In this document: piece by piece, positions 1 through 10,787 of the stretch
Layout: the number at the start of each line of letters is the position of its first letter
Position numbering within the stretch: position 1 is the first letter of the stretch
From: Pseudoips prasinana
Lineage: Eukaryota > Arthropoda > Insecta > Lepidoptera > Nolidae
Direction: 5' to 3'
Assembly (NCBI GenBank): GCA_951640165.1
Contig: OX621245.1
Coordinates: 23,056,330-23,120,329, forward strand
Length of the DNA: 64,000 nucleotides
Position numbers and translations under genes: made by a program
The notes under the pieces: generated by a model
The model's database searches: none
The model's input: only the letters and a program-made list of their open reading frames with translations
What the model was told of the DNA's origin: nothing

Positions 1-222
1 ATACAGATGAATATGAGACTAGAAACTCCTACTTTAAATCTTAATAATGATTCCCATGAAACCCCATTACCTGTAGTAATAATATAGGTACTTGATTATA
101 ATTTTTAAGAATAGATGTTATAAGATGAAAATGTTTTTTTTATATAGAGACTTTTTTTATTATAACACTGATACAAAATAGTTTGTATAAAAATTGTTTC
201 ATTAATTTTACAGCACCACTGT

Positions 223-271
223 ACAAATTTGTAATTCAAAATTAAGTAGTAATTTTGAATTACAAATTTGT
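223..271. repeat. Perfect hairpin, 22-bp arms, 5-nt loop
   Basis: The arms 223-244 and 250-271 are exact reverse complements around the loop agtag. No transposon ends or coding sequence are visible here. It is one of the snap-back type inverted duplications in the window. Confidence 0.85.
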
Positions 272-304
272 AACTTGCTTTTCGTACGGGAAGTGGTTTC
301 CCTT

Positions 305-480
305 GTGTCATAGTTCCTCATGCCGCCCATTAGGCCTCTGACATGGCTTAACGATTGTTGTCTAATAAATGCTACCGGGACCGGCAGTTTAACGGTCCTC
401 AGAAATAACTTTGGCAGTCACCCATCAATGGACTGACCACAACCCTAATGCTTACCCTCGCAAATATAACTTACAAACCG
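305..480 (-). repeat. Interspersed repeat, family I (SINE-like), copy 1
   Basis: On the minus strand this stretch shares many blocks with 17440-17700 and 43995-44225: a block resembling AGTCCATNGATGGGTGAC, a block near GTTAAACTGCCGGTCC, then TAAGCCATGTCAGAGGCCTAATG. The first block also resembles the 3' part of insect 5S rRNA, so a 5S-derived SINE is possible, but that is inference. The copy is diverged and its ends are approximate. Confidence 0.55.
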
Positions 481-2093
481 GTGATTTAGGTTCTACAAAC
501 AATACAATAGTCTTTTGTATACACAAATAAATTACAGGTATAAAACGGAAAACCGAATTCAAATTTTCTTTTAAACAACCGATTGGAAAAATAATATATT
601 GGTCTAAAAACATTTCATATCATCAAAATGTTTTACAAATAACGGAGAAATCACGCAAAATATATACATACAATCGAATTGGAAACCTCTTATTTTCTCA
701 GGTTCAAGGAAAAGAAAAAGTCTGGAAGAGTATATAAATAGTTTATTTCTGCAACAAATCGATGAATTATATATATGCATATTGTAATATTATCTTAACA
801 TATCTAGGCATATTATAGAGCAAAATAATAAAAAAAGTTACGTAAGAAATTCATCATTGATACGGATAGTTTTGTGTCTTTCTATTAACACTTGCATGGC
901 ATTTGGGCAAAAACTGGATGGTACACAGTTTCATTCTCCGGCGATGAACATGTGCCACCGGCATGTCAATACTGCAGTAGCCGATTTCAAAACCACGAAA
1001 TAATCTATATTGGTGGACATGATTTCTTAAGAAACTTGCTTAATTCATACGTTTCTGTTTTCTATTTTTTACGACTGCACCTTGGAAAATAATCTCTGCA
1101 CCGCGGGGCAGTTGACAATTACACGTTAATTTATGAAAATAAAAAATGTACAAAAACAAAGCTCTATCCTTCAAAATTTAACGAATAAAGATTTGAATCA
1201 ACAATATTAAGAATTTATTCGTTAAAAGGAAGATGCTTAAAATAATCTCCAAATTGAAGCTCAACTTTTATTCAAGAATATCTTAAAATTTCAGAGCAGA
1301 AATATTGGGGAGAATTTTATGAGAAATGTTTTTTCAGTATTCTATGAATCCAATAATTATCTCCCGAGTCTGAAACTTTCTTTTTATTGATAAACGTAAA
1401 AATTCTTTTCCGAGTTATTAAAACCGGTGACTTGTTAATTTGTCTCGTCCATTGTTTCAGCCAGCAATAAGCGATTAACGAGAGAAAGGGCGTAATGACC
1501 TTTGACGTTTTTCCAAATTCCCTTTTGATTAAACGTTTTCATTGTAAGACCGCAACATTGTTCGTTTTATATGAAGTGATTTACCAAATTTCCTCAATCG
1601 TTAGGGCTTTCATGTCGATCGCAATTTGTGGATTGTTGGACTCGGCACGCGATATACACGGACTTTTATTATTTTTTAAGCATTGCTTTTGTTGTGAATC
1701 ATGGTGAACTACTTTTTGTACAAGTTCAAGTGTGCGTAATGTTTTGTTACGGGTATAATTTACGAGGAGCAGCGAGGATGTGATTTATTGCTATCGGAAA
1801 TTGATGCTGCACTTTTTATATCGTGTGAAGTTTGTTGGTTATTTATTTGTGTCGAATAATACCCGAGGCACACCTATGTATATCAGACAATACATACAAC
1901 CGATTTAGTTTTTGCTTATAAAGTCTAATTTCGTTATAATATTTAAATAAAAATTTATAAGGGAAACATAAAGAAAAAACTGTAATGAAATAAAACATTA
2001 TTATCCTAATTATTTCAAAAACCACGTGGTAAATCAAGAAACGTATACATAATAATTTAAATAGCGGTACACAGACAAACTGCATGCGGTCCT
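481..2093. other. No recognisable feature
   Basis: AT-rich sequence. The short reading frames at 892-1092, 1495-1707 and 1843-2124 have no recognisable domain, and I saw no repeat shared with the rest of the window. Confidence 0.5.
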
Positions 2094-2330
2094 GTGTGAT
2101 GACGGCGGAGAATATTAGAATCACCCTAATGTCAACCCGTGGGGGGGCGTAGAGGTCGACCCGATGGAATATCTACCAGAGGACGGGCAGCAGCGTCCCT
2201 CAGTGTACTATGACCATTATACTGCGATCGTCAACCCGTCTGCCAAGCGTGGCGATTTTGAAAAATCCCCCTAAGATAATTCTTGAGGGAGGCTTTTTCC
2301 ATCTGTGGAGTTTTTACAGCTGTTATGACA
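2094..2330 (+). repeat. SINE-like repeat with RTE-type tail (family N), copy 1
   Basis: Shares a ~240-bp core with 18411-18670, 22455-22695 and 61397-61655, which lie in the opposite orientation. The core includes GTCGACCCGATGGAATATC-like, CAGAGGACGGGCAGCAGC and TGCCAAGCGTGGCGAT blocks. The last ~60 bp resemble the 3' end of the RTE elements here (aggcttttgtccagcagtgga type), although decayed in this copy. SINEs that borrow the 3' end of an RTE partner are a known class, so this is a plausible RTE-mobilised SINE. Confidence 0.6.
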
Positions 2331-2470
2331 AAAATAAAAGACACAGACAAAAATACACTTTAATTTGTAGTTTCTTTACTTTTAATTACATAATTATACT
2401 TTAGTTTTAATTCGCATCAATGAGAGTTGCACGAAATATAAAACCAACCATTTCATGCATCTCCTAGTCA

Positions 2471-2544
2471 GTAACTGCCCAGGGCCCCGAGGTTCAAGCC
2501 CCATATAGAGATATGGGGTCTGAACCTCGGCCCTGGGCAGTTAC
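2471..2544. repeat. Near-perfect hairpin, ~35-nt arms, 4-nt loop
   Basis: Left arm 2471-2506 pairs with right arm 2511-2544 around agag. There is one 2-nt bulge and one 2-nt mismatch. It is GC-rich compared with its surroundings. The function is unknown; a folded RNA or a snap-back duplication are both possible. Confidence 0.85.
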
Positions 2545-2633
2545 CAACCTTCTGGCGTTGGTTAGTAGAGCTGTTCAAAGATGAAAAACATCTATGTATT
2601 AGTAGTCTGTCTCTGTCTAATATAATATAATAG

Positions 2634-2867
2634 TAATATCTGGGGACACAGATCATCCTAGCCCCAAACTAAGCAAAGCTTGTACTATGGGTACCAGGCG
2701 ACGATATACATACTTATGTAGATAGATAACTACTTATATACATATAAAACATCCATGACTCAGAAACAAATATTCGTGCTCATCACACTAATATTTGCAC
2801 TTACCGGGATTCGAACCCAGGACCACCAGCTTCGTAGGCAGGATCACTACCAACTAGGCTACGGTGA
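2634..2867 (-). mobile_element. tRNA-derived SINE, family A, copy 1
   Basis: Read on the minus strand it starts with a tRNA-like head carrying an A box (TAGCCTAGTTGG) and a B box (GGTTCGAATCC), the two internal Pol III promoter elements. The body and tail end near CTAGGATGATCTGTG. Two further copies lie at 13306-13556 and 15033-15253, all in the same orientation. The family shares its tail region with family B, which has a different head. Confidence 0.85.
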
Positions 2868-3078
2868 ATATAAAAGTAAGTAAAGATATAATAATATATA
2901 AATATTATATTATTATTATGTCTATAAAACTTCACGTTAGTGTGGAATTAATGCATATGTCATGCAGGAAACAATTACTTTCATGGGTTTACTATAAAAC
3001 GAAAATGTTCATTATGCCAGTCACGCTTTTTCAGTCAAGTCATGGTCTTTTTATCACCAAATAAACCTTCCTGAATGA

Positions 3079-3166
3079 GTTGTCTTGGTGATATTTTCAT
3101 AAACATTTACACTCTTACTTGAACATACAAAAGTGTAAATGTTTATGAAAATATTACCACGACAAC
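3079..3166. repeat. Inverted repeat, 35-bp arms, 18-nt loop
   Basis: Arms 3079-3113 and 3132-3166 match with a few mismatches; the core CATAAACATTTACACT is exact. A second, smaller imperfect inverted repeat follows at 3179-3224 (arms of ~20 bp around a CAATCT/AGATTG core). Their proximity to the long inverted-repeat element at 3379 may be coincidental. Confidence 0.75.
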
Positions 3167-3378
3167 TACCAGATTTCTACAATCTTATTGTAAAAATACT
3201 ACTACTTTTACAATGAGATTGTAAAAGTATCCATAGTGATAGGGATCGGATAGCAGTGTGTTAGTTATCCCAAGATATGTATTTAGATTTTATTTATATA
3301 GGTAATTAATTAATAAATCAACGTATGTATTTTTTTTTATCGAATAGCAATTGTGAATATTAAACAATTTCAGACTGT

Positions 3379-3997
3379 CACACAGCGGGCCGGATTTTGA
3401 ATAAAGTGGACTTAGGGCCCAAGGTTAAAATTTCGGGCTGAAAAAAATCGTACGGGAGATAAAGGTACGCTCATTAACGTTTGTTCTAGCACTTTTCACG
3501 AAATCGTTAACTTACGCTAAAAAAATATAGAAAAAAATGTATGGAGTAAAACTGAAATTATTATTTTTCTCGATATGTTAAAGAGTGAGAATCCGGTGTT
3601 TTGCAAACACAGTATTCTGAAAATCTGGTTTTCTCGGAATCCAGTGTTTTGCGAACCTGGTATTCAGTGAACAAAGGATTGGAATATTCCGATGCTTATT
3701 TTTGCCATAACATATTATGCAAATATTTTTTTGTGGAATTGATGAATAAGTGTAACTTAATAACATACAAAAGCTTTCAATGCTAACACTCTTTAAAATA
3801 TCGAAAAAAAATAATTTCAGTTTTTCTCAATACATTATTTTTTTTTTCTATATTTTTTTTTTGCCTGAGTTTAAAATTTCGTGAAGAGTGCTGGAACAAA
3901 CGTTAATGAGCGTACCTTTATCTACCGTACGATTTTTTTCAGCCCGAAACCTTTTGGACCCTAAGTCCACTATATTCAAAATCCGGCCCACTGTGTG
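3379..3997. mobile_element. 619-bp element with ~210-bp terminal inverted repeats
   Basis: Left arm 3379-3587 and right arm 3787-3997 are reverse complements with scattered mismatches and small gaps. They begin CACACAGCGGGCCGGATTTT and CACACAGTGGGCCGGATTTT respectively. The ~200-bp centre has no recognised gene. The reading frames inside are products of the inverted repeat. The form is that of a foldback or long-TIR non-autonomous DNA element. No clear target-site duplication was seen, so the superfamily is unassigned. Confidence 0.8.
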
Positions 3998-4034
3998 TCA
4001 AGTTAAGAAGTCGATCGATTACTGCCTTTACGCC

Positions 4035-4094
4035 TCTAACTCGAATTATTCTCTTTATTACCTTCTGGTAATAAAGAGAATAATTCGAGTTAGA
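4035..4094. repeat. Perfect hairpin, 28-bp arms, 4-nt loop
   Basis: Arms 4035-4062 and 4067-4094 are exact reverse complements around ttct. It lies between two DNA-transposon-like repeats but shares no sequence with their ends. Confidence 0.9.
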
Positions 4095-4118
4095 CTATAT
4101 AGTTACAAGCCATATACA

Positions 4119-4521
4119 TATACAATATGTAACGGAATTAACGCACACCCTCAAACACCCCAATTACAATATTATGTTGTTATCATAATACATACACTTA
4201 ATTTTTTATTTAACATGTATACGCATTGTTATTTACTAAATTAGTTTCTTGGAATAAAGTTTATTTTTCTTTATTTTGTGTAGAATGGTATGAATTTGAA
4301 TGAATTCAAATAAAACTGCGACTTATAAGTCTTATTACTATGACTTACGGTCCATTTCAATTTGTTTTGACAGAACAGGGTTAAAATAACGATAATTTCC
4401 GTTACTTTAATTATTTTGGAATAAAAAATTACCTATATTAAAAATTATATAAATCAATTCAGTAAACGATTCTGAACAAACTATTTTCAGGATGTGCGTT
4501 AATTAAGTTACATGTTCTATA
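4119..4521. mobile_element. Non-autonomous TIR element, family M, copy 1
   Basis: About 400 bp, with ends resembling ATGTAAC..TTAACGCACACCC in inverted orientation. It aligns along its whole length with 15551-15954. No coding sequence. No convincing target-site duplication could be read because the ends are palindromic with the flanks. Confidence 0.75.
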
Positions 4522-4900
4522 TGCCATGACAAATATTTCAGCTGCATAGAAAGTTAGTGAAGAACAGCAGGCTACAAGCATTTCTCAGTTGATTCAACTG
4601 TCTACCTGTTAATAAATAATAATAATAAAGAATCCAAATGGTAAACCCGCAAAATACCATATCTGACTGGAAGATCGCTCACAATGCCTCTCGTTTCTCA
4701 TTTTTCCATTAAAATAAACGTTTTACGGTTATAAAGTCTGTGTATTTATGATACTACGTAATTTATTGCCCGGTTATTTTATTGATAAACATGTACACAT
4801 TTGTTCACAGTGTACACCTTAATGTGGTTTCGAGGTTACACATAACAAATTCAGAGTTTGAGCCTCAGTTGCACTTTCAAGACCAGTCTTTTTAATAATT
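4522..4900. other. No recognisable feature
   Basis: AT-rich sequence with no repeat shared with the rest of the window and no coding signal. Confidence 0.4.
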
Positions 4901-4902
4901 GC

Positions 4903-4985
4903 TAAATACATACATACCCACAGCCTGTTTCCCAGAGGGGTTGGCAGAGACAACGGATTTCCATTTGTCACGATATTTGCACACC
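4903..4985 (-). repeat. 3' end of a retroelement with (TATG)n tail
   Basis: On the minus strand it reads CCCCTCTGGGAAACAGGC followed by tatgtatgtatt. The same motif occurs in plus orientation at 7055-7135. The shared 3' end followed by a short tandem tail is typical of a 5'-truncated non-LTR element or its SINE partner. Confidence 0.5.
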
Positions 4986-5065
4986 TCTTTTGCCTAATTT
5001 ACTGTCATAAATAAATTAAATAATTGTTTATTTCATTGCTTAATATTGTTAAACAATATTAAAGA

Positions 5066-5209
5066 CGCAGCGTGGGCAGGCCCCCTACAAGATGGACCGA
5101 TGATCTTGTGCGGGTCGCTGGAAACTGCTGGATGCGAATAGCGCAAGATCGGCAATTGTGGAGATCTTTGGGGGAGGCCTTTGTCCAGCAGTGGACGTCT
5201 TTCGGCTGA
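5066..5209 (+). pseudogene. RTE-type retrotransposon, last 47 codons of ORF2
   Basis: This is the C-terminal end of an RTE-clade reverse transcriptase polyprotein. It reads in one frame from RSVGRPPTRWTDDL through AQDRQLWRSLGEAFVQQW to a TGA at 5207-5209. A (GATGAT)n tail follows at 5208-5228, as expected for RTE elements, which end in short tandem repeats. The 5' part of the element is missing, the usual result of incomplete reverse transcription. Related fragments lie at 33275-33475, 46160-46265 (-), 49977-50045 and 56708-56815 (-). Confidence 0.8.
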
Positions 5210-5261
5210 TATGATGATGATGATGATGAATATTAAAAATATCTTGGAAGAACAAACATAC

Positions 5262-5466
5262 TGCAATCTGAGCCCAAACTAGACATAGCCTGTACTATGG
5301 CAACTAGACAACTGATAAACGTATTATATACTTATATAGATCTAATTATACAAAAATTACACCCAGATACAACAAAATATCGTGCTCATCAAACAAAGAT
5401 TGGTCCTGGTTGAGAATCGAAGCCATGACCTCTGGCTTAGCAGGATCTATCACTAGACCAACAGAC
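5262..5466 (-). mobile_element. Degenerate tRNA-type SINE (family A/B)
   Basis: Retains recognisable tail blocks (tgagcccaaact, tgtactatggcaac, tatatagat) and a decayed head with gagaatcgaagccatgacct. It is clearly older than the other A and B copies. Its head cannot be assigned firmly to either family. Confidence 0.55.
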
Positions 5467-5485
5467 TATTCAATATATGTTACAA

Positions 5486-5799
5486 CTAGCTATGCCGCGC
5501 GGTTTTCCCCGCGTAAAACTTTATAAATTATCACAGGTCTTCCCCCGTAGGTGATAGCGTGATAATACGTTGCCTATATGCTGACCTGACCTCTTAGTAA
5601 TATTCATGCAAAATTTTAAGTAAATCCATGCAGTATTTTTTGAGTTTAGCCCGGACATACATACAGACAAACAGACAAAAATACTTAAAAACTATATTTT
5701 TGGCTTCAATAGCGATAGTAGATCACGCCCCAAGTATCCTTTTAAAAAAATATACACTGTACAGGTTTGACTTTCCTACGATTTTATTATATGAATAGA
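5486..5799 (-). mobile_element. Non-autonomous Helitron-like element, family E, copy 1
   Basis: On the minus strand the element starts near TCTA(T)TCATATAATAAAATCG and ends in a GC-rich stem (cgcggggaaaaccgcg type) followed shortly by CTAG. The TC start, 3' hairpin, CTRR end and lack of target-site duplication are Helitron hallmarks. It aligns with 7857-8154, 16610-16925 and 59949-60274. No Rep/helicase is encoded, so it would depend on another copy. Confidence 0.75.
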
Positions 5800-7050
5800 C
5801 TACTGGTTGTCCAAATATAAATATCAAAATACGTTTGCAATAAACTCTTAGTCTTCAATTTAGTAACAAATAATACCAACTATTTCTTCCGTGTCTTATT
5901 TGTAAGTTTATATTTAATTAAGTATTCTGTATTAGAACAAAGATTTGATTTCATTACCTTCATTGCCTTGCCTTTTCCATTGATTTTGATTGAAAAACTG
6001 CTATCTGATCTCTACACCCATATGGATCTAGTTTTGATTATGAGCCCAGATATATTTCTGACTTCCTTTATAGATGTTCTCCTGAAAACCGGGACTGATA
6101 ATATAATTTTTTCTTCAAGGTATGGGGGGTAGGCCCTTCACCTCAATCGAACAGACCTGAAATAAAATATCCGTTTTTCACAAGATTGCGCGGTACGGGA
6201 TTCCAAGCGGCAACGTCCTGAACGCAAAGGCTCGACTGGACAGACATTGACATTAACAGCATGGATTAATATTACTTGTTTAATTTTGACTACAACACCA
6301 TACATTTTTTCATCATACAAACACATAAAATAGGAAATATGTTTGTTTTTTAGCCATATCTACCAGAGATCTGTATGAAATCAGATCGCGTGCAAGCGTG
6401 ACTGCGAACTCGCTACACCGCGTCTAAACTTTCTGTATTAGCTTTTCTAACATTTTATTAGAGAGTTGTTTTGGGTTTACGTAGCAACCGACTTCTAAAC
6501 GCAAAGTAAACCAATTTCTGTTCGTATCTTTAAAACATACTTTAGTTAACCATGCCATGTCCGAGTTATTCTTAATAATAATTCTGTTATTTAAATATAT
6601 AATCACATCCCATTTATTATTGAGGTGCTTCGGCTAGCTGAGAATTGTGATTAGAGTGTTCCGCAATTATTCATCACGAATCTTACTAGTCGTAATACAT
6701 GCCCGTAAGTAATTGACGGAATTTACCGTCAACACTGCAATTGACGAGAAATATTACACAAATATAGCTATGAGAGACGCTTCTGTATATTATTGTATGA
6801 TATTATACGTGTTAAAGGATTTTTATGGCAAATAAAATTCTCTGGCATCAGGATGTGATGGTTTAACATGCCAATGCATCGAAGAGGCGTTAGCTCGAGA
6901 TTCTGATAAATGCCCGAAGTAGATAGTCCCTATTGATAACTACTTCAGCAGAATCATATGTAAATTATTCACAGCTAATTGAGGTGCTAAACCTTCGCCG
7001 TAATATATAATAAGTCATGAATTATGGGATGCATATTAATTACAAATAAT
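5800..7050. other. No recognisable feature
   Basis: About 1.2 kb with no repeat shared with the rest of the window and no coding signal. Short frames at 6138-6326 and 6424-6606 show no recognisable protein. Confidence 0.45.
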
Positions 7051-7054
7051 AATA

Positions 7055-7135
7055 ATAGGCAGGACAAATGAAAGTCTGCCTCTCTGCATACCCCTCTGGG
7101 AAACAGGCGTGAGTCTATGTATGTATGTAGAAATA
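7055..7135 (+). repeat. 3' end of a retroelement with (TATG)n tail
   Basis: Contains CCCCTCTGGGAAACAGGCG followed by tatgtatgtatg. It is the plus-strand counterpart of the fragment at 4903-4985. Confidence 0.5.
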
Positions 7136-7539
7136 GCACAAACAACGATTTGCTTTTAAAACATGAGTAACAGTTACCCTAATACTATATCTTTTTAGTA
7201 AAAACTTAACACAATAGTATTAATAATATGAACCAAACAACAAAACATTCCTTTTGGTTGAATTCCAGCTATGACACTAACGATGTAACTAGCCATTGAG
7301 CGGGATATATTTAAGTGCACAAGTATTCGCAAACAAGTGCAGTCTATATTCCAAAACTACTCTAAACTCTGGTTATTCTGTACACAGCCTCATTTTCATA
7401 ATCAAATGATACGGAATGGTGGGCTCGATTGGAGTGGAACTAGGCGCAATGACGATGGTTTTCTATGCTTTCTAGAATAGTGGTGAGAATTTTCTTACCA
7501 GAATTAAACCCAATAATACTTTGTGGTCACCTCGCTTCC

Positions 7540-7818
7540 CTATTCGGTATCTCGCAGAAGGCTAGTTTTGGCACATGCTGGCGCTGGACCAACGAGAGTC
7601 TTACAATATAATAATATGTGCATAACGTTCATCGCATCATCTGAAACCTGTGAAACGTTTTTGACAGATGAAGCGTGGATAATCCGAGTTAAGCAATAAG
7701 ATTTCCGTATATCTCTTAATAAATGTATTGCTGCATTAATATCGATATCCGAAGGTGAGTCAAAGTAAACGATATTAGGGTCACTAGACACTATACAATC
7801 TTGTCGACAAATGGATTA
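7540..7818 (-). CDS. Unrecognised open frame (possible exon or decayed TE gene)
   Basis: A minus-strand frame is open from about 7818 to a stop at 7540, about 90 codons. It has a mixed, protein-like composition (for example IVYFDSPSDIDINAAIHLL) rather than the Lys/Asn/Ile/Phe/Tyr-rich character of random AT-rich frames nearby. The first ATG is not at the left edge, so it would have to be an internal exon or a fragment. I recognise no domain. A Helitron begins 40 bp to its right. It may simply be a chance frame. Confidence 0.2.
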
Positions 7819-7856
7819 AGTCTCCGTTTAATTTTACCACATTCCATTGATCCTCA

Positions 7857-8154
7857 TCTATACATATAATAAAATCGTAGGAAAGTGAAAACTGTACATT
7901 GAATATTTTTTTTAAAGGATACTTGGGGCGTGATCTACAATCGATATCGAAGCCAAAAATATAGTTTTTAGAATTTTTGTCTGTTGTTGTAGTCCGGCTA
8001 AACTCAGAAACTACTGCATGGATTTACTTCAAATTTTGCATGAATATTTCTAAGAGGTCGGGTCAACATATAGGGTACATATTATCTCGCTACGGGGGAG
8101 GAGCTGTGATAATTTATAAAGTTTAACGCGGGTATAACCGCGGGGCACAGCTAG
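7857..8154 (+). mobile_element. Non-autonomous Helitron-like element, family E, copy 2
   Basis: Starts TCTATACATATAATAAAATC immediately after an A and ends in a GCGGG...CCGC stem, then gcacagCTAG, immediately before a T. Insertion between A and T is the normal Helitron target. It carries no genes. Confidence 0.85.
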
Positions 8155-9121
8155 TATACCTAATACATTGAACCACTAGCGCTGCTTAAAAACTTAACGA
8201 CAAATAGAAATAGAGAAAAACATGTATCACTCCAACCAATAAGTAAACTAATCTGCATACACTACATGTATTCGAAGCCGTGATAAATAGCTTAAAGCCG
8301 TAGAAATGTTGTTAATAGTATTACATTTTTATTAAATATTTGCGGCTCGTTTATGCGTTATCCAATAATAGTATTGTATACTGTAATGAAAAAATAGAAC
8401 TCTAGACAGCGGTTGGCATTCCGCTTGCTAAAACTTATTTCCCTGCCAAAACGGAGCTTCCGGTATTCAACTTCTGCATTGCAAATAACAAAAACTCATC
8501 AGTTAAGAAACACAGTTTTACGTTTAGATTCAAACTTGGCATTACGACAAACGTCACAAAAATGAAATGTTATAGTTTAGCAGGTGTTATCAATATGATA
8601 TGATTCCACAAGCAACTGTGAATAAATACATCGGTTAGCCATGTTTATATTATGAAATCGGAGATGGCTGCACTCTAAAGTTGAACTGTCAATGTGTATC
8701 GTTCGTAGCTTAACGGCAGAGCGCCTAACAGAAATTTAAAGAGGATGCTGGAGGTTACCGTCTAATTCGCCGATTATCACGATCAAAATCGGCGTTCAAA
8801 AAGATGAAGATTAAAAATGATCAAATCATTCGTGCAATCGCTTTCCATGGACACAAGCGAGTAAATGGCCCGGAATCGATTTTCAACGTTGAAGCCACTT
8901 CATCTATCTGAACGCGGATCACGATCACTATTCTCGTCAAATTAGGCGGTAGGCCCCTGTTTCGATTCCCGCAAGACAATTCCCAGTATCTTATTTAGAT
9001 TAACACTTTAAATTTCGAAAAATGTTTATTAAGTAAAGTATTACCACGTTTAAAATGAAATTTCAATATTCTTAATTAATATACCCAGCAGTATTATGAC
9101 AACGTTTCTATTTTGTTTCAG
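8155..9121. other. Mostly unrecognised; possible tRNA-like SINE remnant at 8699-8985
   Basis: At 8703-8730 CGTAGCTTAACGGCAGAGCG resembles a Pol III A box, and near 8960 GTTTCGATTCC resembles a B box. They are ~250 bp apart, too far for one tRNA head unless something has inserted between them. A pyrimidine-rich splice-acceptor-like tract ends the interval at 9121. Confidence 0.25.
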
Positions 9122-9180
9122 GATTGGATTGTTTGAGGCGATGTCGGGTCGCCATGGGACGAAGTGATAGTGCAATGGAG
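9122..9180 (+). CDS. Putative host exon with start codon
   Basis: The interval is bounded by a good acceptor (pyrimidine-rich tract ending tttgtttcag at 9121) and a donor-like GTATGC at 9181. The ATG at 9154 has a favourable context (gtcgccATGG) and opens nine codons, MGRSDSAME, ending exactly at the donor in phase 0. An upstream ATG at 9141 stops after seven codons. If real, this is the first coding exon of a host gene whose next exon lies beyond a long intron. I could not find that next exon in the window. No protein is recognised, and the call rests on splice signals alone. Confidence 0.35.
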
Positions 9181-9474
9181 GTATGCAAAAAAACTCAATT
9201 GTCGCCCTACAATGTGGGGTAATTTATATGTATATTAAGTTCTAGTTCTCGCTAAAGACATAATTAACTACCGTACTACTGGTAAGTGCGAACTTAATGA
9301 AACAGTACATAAGTAACACGGAATTTATATGCTAGCTATAGAAGGCGGTAAGGAAGTTACATAGTTAGTTTGAAGTAAATTGTAGTTGCATAGTAACAAC
9401 TGATTAGTTTTAATTACAAGTTTCCTGCCTTTAATAGTTTAAATATATTCAAAGGTTTTCTAATAAATTATCTA

Positions 9475-10787
9475 CATTCAGTCAAAAAAGTATCGGGAAT
9501 GGATGATTTGTTTATGGTACCAAATTAAAATTTTTGTTTTTTTTGTTGTTGTTAGATTGGCACAACTGTTTTCCATTTTGGCGCGGAGTTTGAGTTGCAT
9601 CTGTTATTTATATTAAATATAGTGCTGGTTTTAGTAATATCATATATAGTGTGTATTGCGAATTTCATAATGGACAAAAATATCGAACAAAGAGTTTGTC
9701 TTAAATTTTACATTGCTAATGGAATTTCGTGTTCGGAGTCACTGAAAATATTACAGAAGGCTTACGGTCAATCGACTTTATCAAAAACTCGTGCTTATGA
9801 GTGGTTCAAAGCGTTCAAAAGCGGTCGAGATGTGATGAAAGATTTGCCTCGCTCTGGTAGGCCATCAACGTCTGCAACTGAAGTTAACATCGCAAAAGTG
9901 AAGGAAATAGTGACTGAAAACCCTCATTCAACTCTGAGAGAGATACTACGCCGAACTTTCTGTATCTCACGAGTCGATTTGTACCATTTTAACTAATCAT
10001 TTGGGTATGAAACATACACACCGCTCGGCTAGTCCCAAAAGATCTGAATTTTCTCCAAAAACTCAATCGAATGAAAGTCGCTGAGGACATGGTAGAACGA
10101 GTCAATTCCGACCCAACATTCATGAAACGCATTGTTACTGGTGACGTGGGTTTACGAGTTTGACATGCAAACTAGTCAACAAGCTTCGGAGTGGCGCCTT
10201 TCAACTGAACCGAAACCGAAAAAACCACGCCATAGTCGATCAAAAGTCAAAGTCATGTTGACTGTTTTCTTTGACTATCGCGGTGTTGTGCACTCTGAAT
10301 TCTTACCGCAAGGTCGAACGGTAAATAAAGAATATTATTTGAGCGTTATGCGGCGTTTAAGAGAGCAAATTCAACGAAAAAGGCCAGATTTGTGGAAAGA
10401 AAATTCTTGGATTTTGCACCAGGATAATGCGCCTTCGCACAAGGCCATCATTGTGAACGAATTTTTGACCAAACACTCAACAAATACCATCCAGCAACCA
10501 CCATATTCACCAGATATGGCTCCAGCTGACTTCTTTCTTTTTCCTAAACTCAAATTACCACTTCGTGGTACCCGTTTTCAATCGGTAGAAGACATAAAGG
10601 AGAATTCGCGGCGAGAAGTGAACTCAATTCCGAAAGCAGCGTTTAAAAAGTGTTTTGATGAATGGATTATTCGTTGGCGTAAGTGTATCGTTTCTGAAGG
10701 AGCATACTTTGAAGGTGGTAAAATAAATTTGGATGAATAACATTTGTATATTATTGATCTTTTCCCGGTACTTTCTTGACAGAGTAG
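9475..10787 (+). mobile_element. mariner transposon, ~1.31 kb, inactive
   Basis: Terminal inverted repeats match: GTCAAAAAAGTATCGGGAA near 9481 and GTCAAGAAAGTACCGGGAA on the minus strand near 10780. TA dinucleotides flank both ends (9473-9474 and 10788-10789), the standard mariner target duplication. Length is normal for the family. The transposase is frameshifted (separate entry). The 3' end and its flank were later duplicated in tandem (10681-11536). Confidence 0.9.
9670..10740 (+). pseudogene. mariner transposase, frameshifted
   Basis: Encodes a cut-and-paste transposase in pieces. The N-terminal helix-turn-helix part starts at the ATG at 9670 and contains YEWFKAF and RSGRPSTS motifs. 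Three frame disruptions follow, at ~9944-9950, ~10015-10023 and 10145-10146. The last lies directly after the codon of the first catalytic aspartate (GAC 10143-10145), where the usual GDETW motif has lost bases. The rest is open to 10740 and keeps WVYEFD, the second Asp (10423-10425) and the third Asp (10528-10530), which are 35 codons apart, giving the D,D34D signature of mariner. An irritans-like subfamily is a guess from the wording of motifs. It cannot make active enzyme as it stands. Confidence 0.9.

Noticed and set aside
3601..4244. Reading frames on both strands in the long inverted-repeat element
   Set aside because: They mirror each other across the inverted repeat and encode no recognisable protein.
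8699..8985. A and B box-like words as a functional tRNA or complete SINE
   Set aside because: They are about 250 bp apart and the intervening sequence is unrelated to any SINE seen here.
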